Assembly (NCBI GenBank): GCA_018830685.1
Contig: JAHJRR010000099.1
Coordinates: forward strand, 1 to 6,890
From: Nanobdellota archaeon
GTDB lineage: Archaea > Nanobdellota > Nanobdellia > Pacearchaeales > GW2011-AR1
DNA length: 6,890 bases
Direction: 5' to 3'
The position numbers and the translations under genes were made by a program. Positions 6,531-6,890 of the stretch are shown one piece after another (position 1 is the first letter of the stretch; every line of letters starts with the position of its first letter). The notes below the pieces were generated by a model. It worked only from the letters and a program-made list of their open reading frames with translations. It had not been told where the DNA came from and ran no database searches.

Positions 6531-6543
6531 ACGCCGAATGAGA
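6531..6543 (+). repeat. Right copy of 13-bp direct repeat
   Basis: ACGCCGAATGAGA, identical to 5048-5060. It lies after the TrmB-like gene's terminator and before the RNA promoter, so the two copies bracket exactly the divergent gene pair. Confidence 0.7.
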
Positions 6544-6565
6544 GTTTTTTCAATTTTAAAAGTTT

Positions 6566-6574
6566 TTAAATATA
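6566..6574 (+). promoter_or_regulatory. TATA box for the structured RNA / tRNA-Glu transcript
   Basis: TTTAAATAT in an AT-rich block, predicting a start near 6596. No TATA-like sequence lies about 26 bases before the tRNA itself (6699-6706 is AAAGAAAA-like), so this is the likely promoter for both RNAs. A weaker alternative box is ATTTTAAAA at 6553-6561. Confidence 0.5.
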
Positions 6575-6607
6575 GATTTTGTTTGATGAACGTCGTGAGT
6601 GTATAAG

Positions 6608-6717
6608 TCCGGTAGTTCAATAAAAGAAACTCGCTTGTTTCTTTTAGAAACTTCCTCAAAACAGGAGCGGCGATTTTCAAACACCTTGACGAAATCGCAA
6701 AGAAAAGAACTATCGGG
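6608..6717 (+). ncRNA. Structured RNA of unknown class upstream of tRNA-Glu
   Basis: No known RNA family is recognised. By hand folding, TCCGGTAGTTC (6608-6618) pairs with GAACTATCGGG (6707-6717) in an 11-bp closing helix with two G-U pairs. Inside are three hairpins. Hairpin 1 is 6621-6630 with 6637-6646, 10 perfect pairs and the loop TCGCTT. Hairpin 2 is 6652-6656 with 6663-6667, 5 pairs and the loop CAAAAC. Hairpin 3 is 6670-6676 with 6692-6698, 7 pairs, topped by TCAA/TTGA with the loop ACACC and a 2-base bulge. The layout is a four-way junction, like an enlarged cloverleaf. It lies 11 bases before the tRNA and has no good open reading frame. The strand at 6707-6717 is also an exact complement of tRNA bases 6731-6741. 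It could be a regulatory leader or an independent small RNA cut away by RNase P. Confidence 0.6.
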
Positions 6718-6728
6718 AAACAACACAA

Positions 6729-6870
6729 GCCCCGATAGTTCAGAGGCCAAGAATGCAGCCCTCTCAATTCAAGTGGTGGTTTAATCTCGACGAGAGAATA
6801 GGACCTAGCATCTCAATGCAAGCCACCTTGGAGAACGGCTGTGACCCGAGTTCGAATCTCGGTCGGGGCG
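6729..6870 (+). tRNA. tRNA-Glu (anticodon CUC), intron-containing
   Basis: Acceptor GCCCCGA (6729-6735) pairs perfectly with TCGGGGC (6863-6869); the discriminator is G6870 and CCA is not encoded. D stem GTTC/GAAT (6738-6741, 6751-6754) encloses a 9-base loop with the conserved GG. The anticodon stem CAGCC (6756-6760) pairs with GGCTG (6837-6841), so an insert splits the loop. The loop begins CTCTCA, with T33 and anticodon CTC at 6763-6765. The variable region is TGAC, and the T arm is CCGAG-TTCGAAT-CTCGG (6846-6862). Exons 6729-6766 and 6836-6870 give a 73-base body. Any splice choice leaving a 7-base loop and pairing both stems keeps anticodon CTC. It reads GAG codons in translation. It is likely transcribed together with the upstream structured RNA. 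Confidence 0.93.
6767..6835 (+). other. tRNA-Glu intron (about 69 nt) at position 37/38
   Basis: The canonical archaeal position 37/38 gives these limits. CTCT (6761-6764) pairs with GGAG (6830-6833) as a 4-bp central helix, with A6834-A6835-C6836 as the 3' bulge, as expected for a bulge-helix-bulge substrate. On the 5' side the bulge is larger than the standard three bases, so the motif is relaxed. The intron body folds as an 8-bp stem (6775-6782 with 6820-6827) enclosing two small hairpins (6785-6795 and 6808-6819). No box C or D sequence is seen in it. Confidence 0.7.
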
Positions 6871-6890
6871 TTACCCTCGCGTGAATAGAA
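6871..6890. other. Downstream flank of the tRNA, too short to assign
   Basis: The last 20 bases hold no T-run terminator and no recognisable feature; the tRNA's 3' trailer continues beyond the window. Confidence 0.4.

Noticed and set aside
6606..6660. A second tRNA starting at AGTCCGG-TA-GTTC
   Set aside because: The would-be D loop lacks the GG pair, and no matching T arm or acceptor strand is found; the likeness to the tRNA-Glu 5' end is better treated as a partial repeat.
6600..6720. RNase P RNA, because of the AAGTCCGG string near 6605
   Set aside because: The conserved 5' GAGGAAAGUCC block and the 3' ACAGAA-type block are absent, and about 110 nt is too short even for reduced forms.
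6581..6720. Box C/D guide RNA, because of TTGATGA at 6583-6589
   Set aside because: No CTGA box D or D' follows at a suitable distance, and the C-like string lies before the predicted transcription start.
6607..6728. H/ACA guide RNA, because ACA triplets follow the closing helix
   Set aside because: Three separate hairpins inside the closing helix do not form the single stem with a guide pocket, and the distance from the junction to ACA does not fit the usual spacing.
6501..6784. Three small open frames across the RNA locus
   Set aside because: They run through the tRNA or the paired helices of the structured RNA, have no promoter or recognisable motif, and overlap one another on opposite strands.

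Overview
The window looks like a piece of an AT-rich archaeal genome, most likely a DPANN lineage of the Pacearchaeota/Woesearchaeota type. The signs are a TrmB-family regulator, a class III (type IV pilin-like) signal peptide, TATA boxes placed about 26 bases before start codons (mostly leaderless genes), a 'KKYIKRGGKxYGPY' N-terminus followed by a membrane anchor and a TG-x-A-V motif, and a tRNA gene interrupted by an intron at position 37/38. The lineage is an inference from these patterns; no rRNA is present.

Layout. (1) 1-5014 is a surface-protein block. It holds a membrane-anchored protein with a Ser/Thr/Asn/Asp/Glu-rich, sequon-rich stalk (minus strand, cut by the window edge), a divergent 785-residue lipoprotein ending in a formylglycine-generating-enzyme (FGE)-like domain, and, convergent with it, a pilin-like protein carrying a cysteine-rich module. 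(2) 5061-6530 holds two divergent genes, a CFI-box protein and a TrmB-like regulator. They share a 75-bp control region containing two TATA boxes and a perfect inverted repeat between them. The pair is bracketed by two exact copies of a 13-bp direct repeat. (3) 6544-6870 is an RNA locus. A promoter precedes a strongly structured RNA of about 110 nt (an 11-bp closing helix plus three hairpins), then an intron-containing tRNA-Glu(CUC). One strand of the closing helix is also a perfect 11-nt complement of the 5' end of the tRNA, so two mutually exclusive folds are possible.

How the parts work together. The three surface proteins probably build part of the cell envelope or attachment surface. The regulator may control itself and its CFI-box neighbour through the shared operator. 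The structured leader is probably co-transcribed with tRNA-Glu, because no separate TATA box precedes the tRNA. The most novel-looking elements are the structured, tRNA-antisense leader and the compact, repeat-bracketed regulator/CFI-box cassette. All functional statements come from reading sequence and motifs by eye; no database search or folding program was run.
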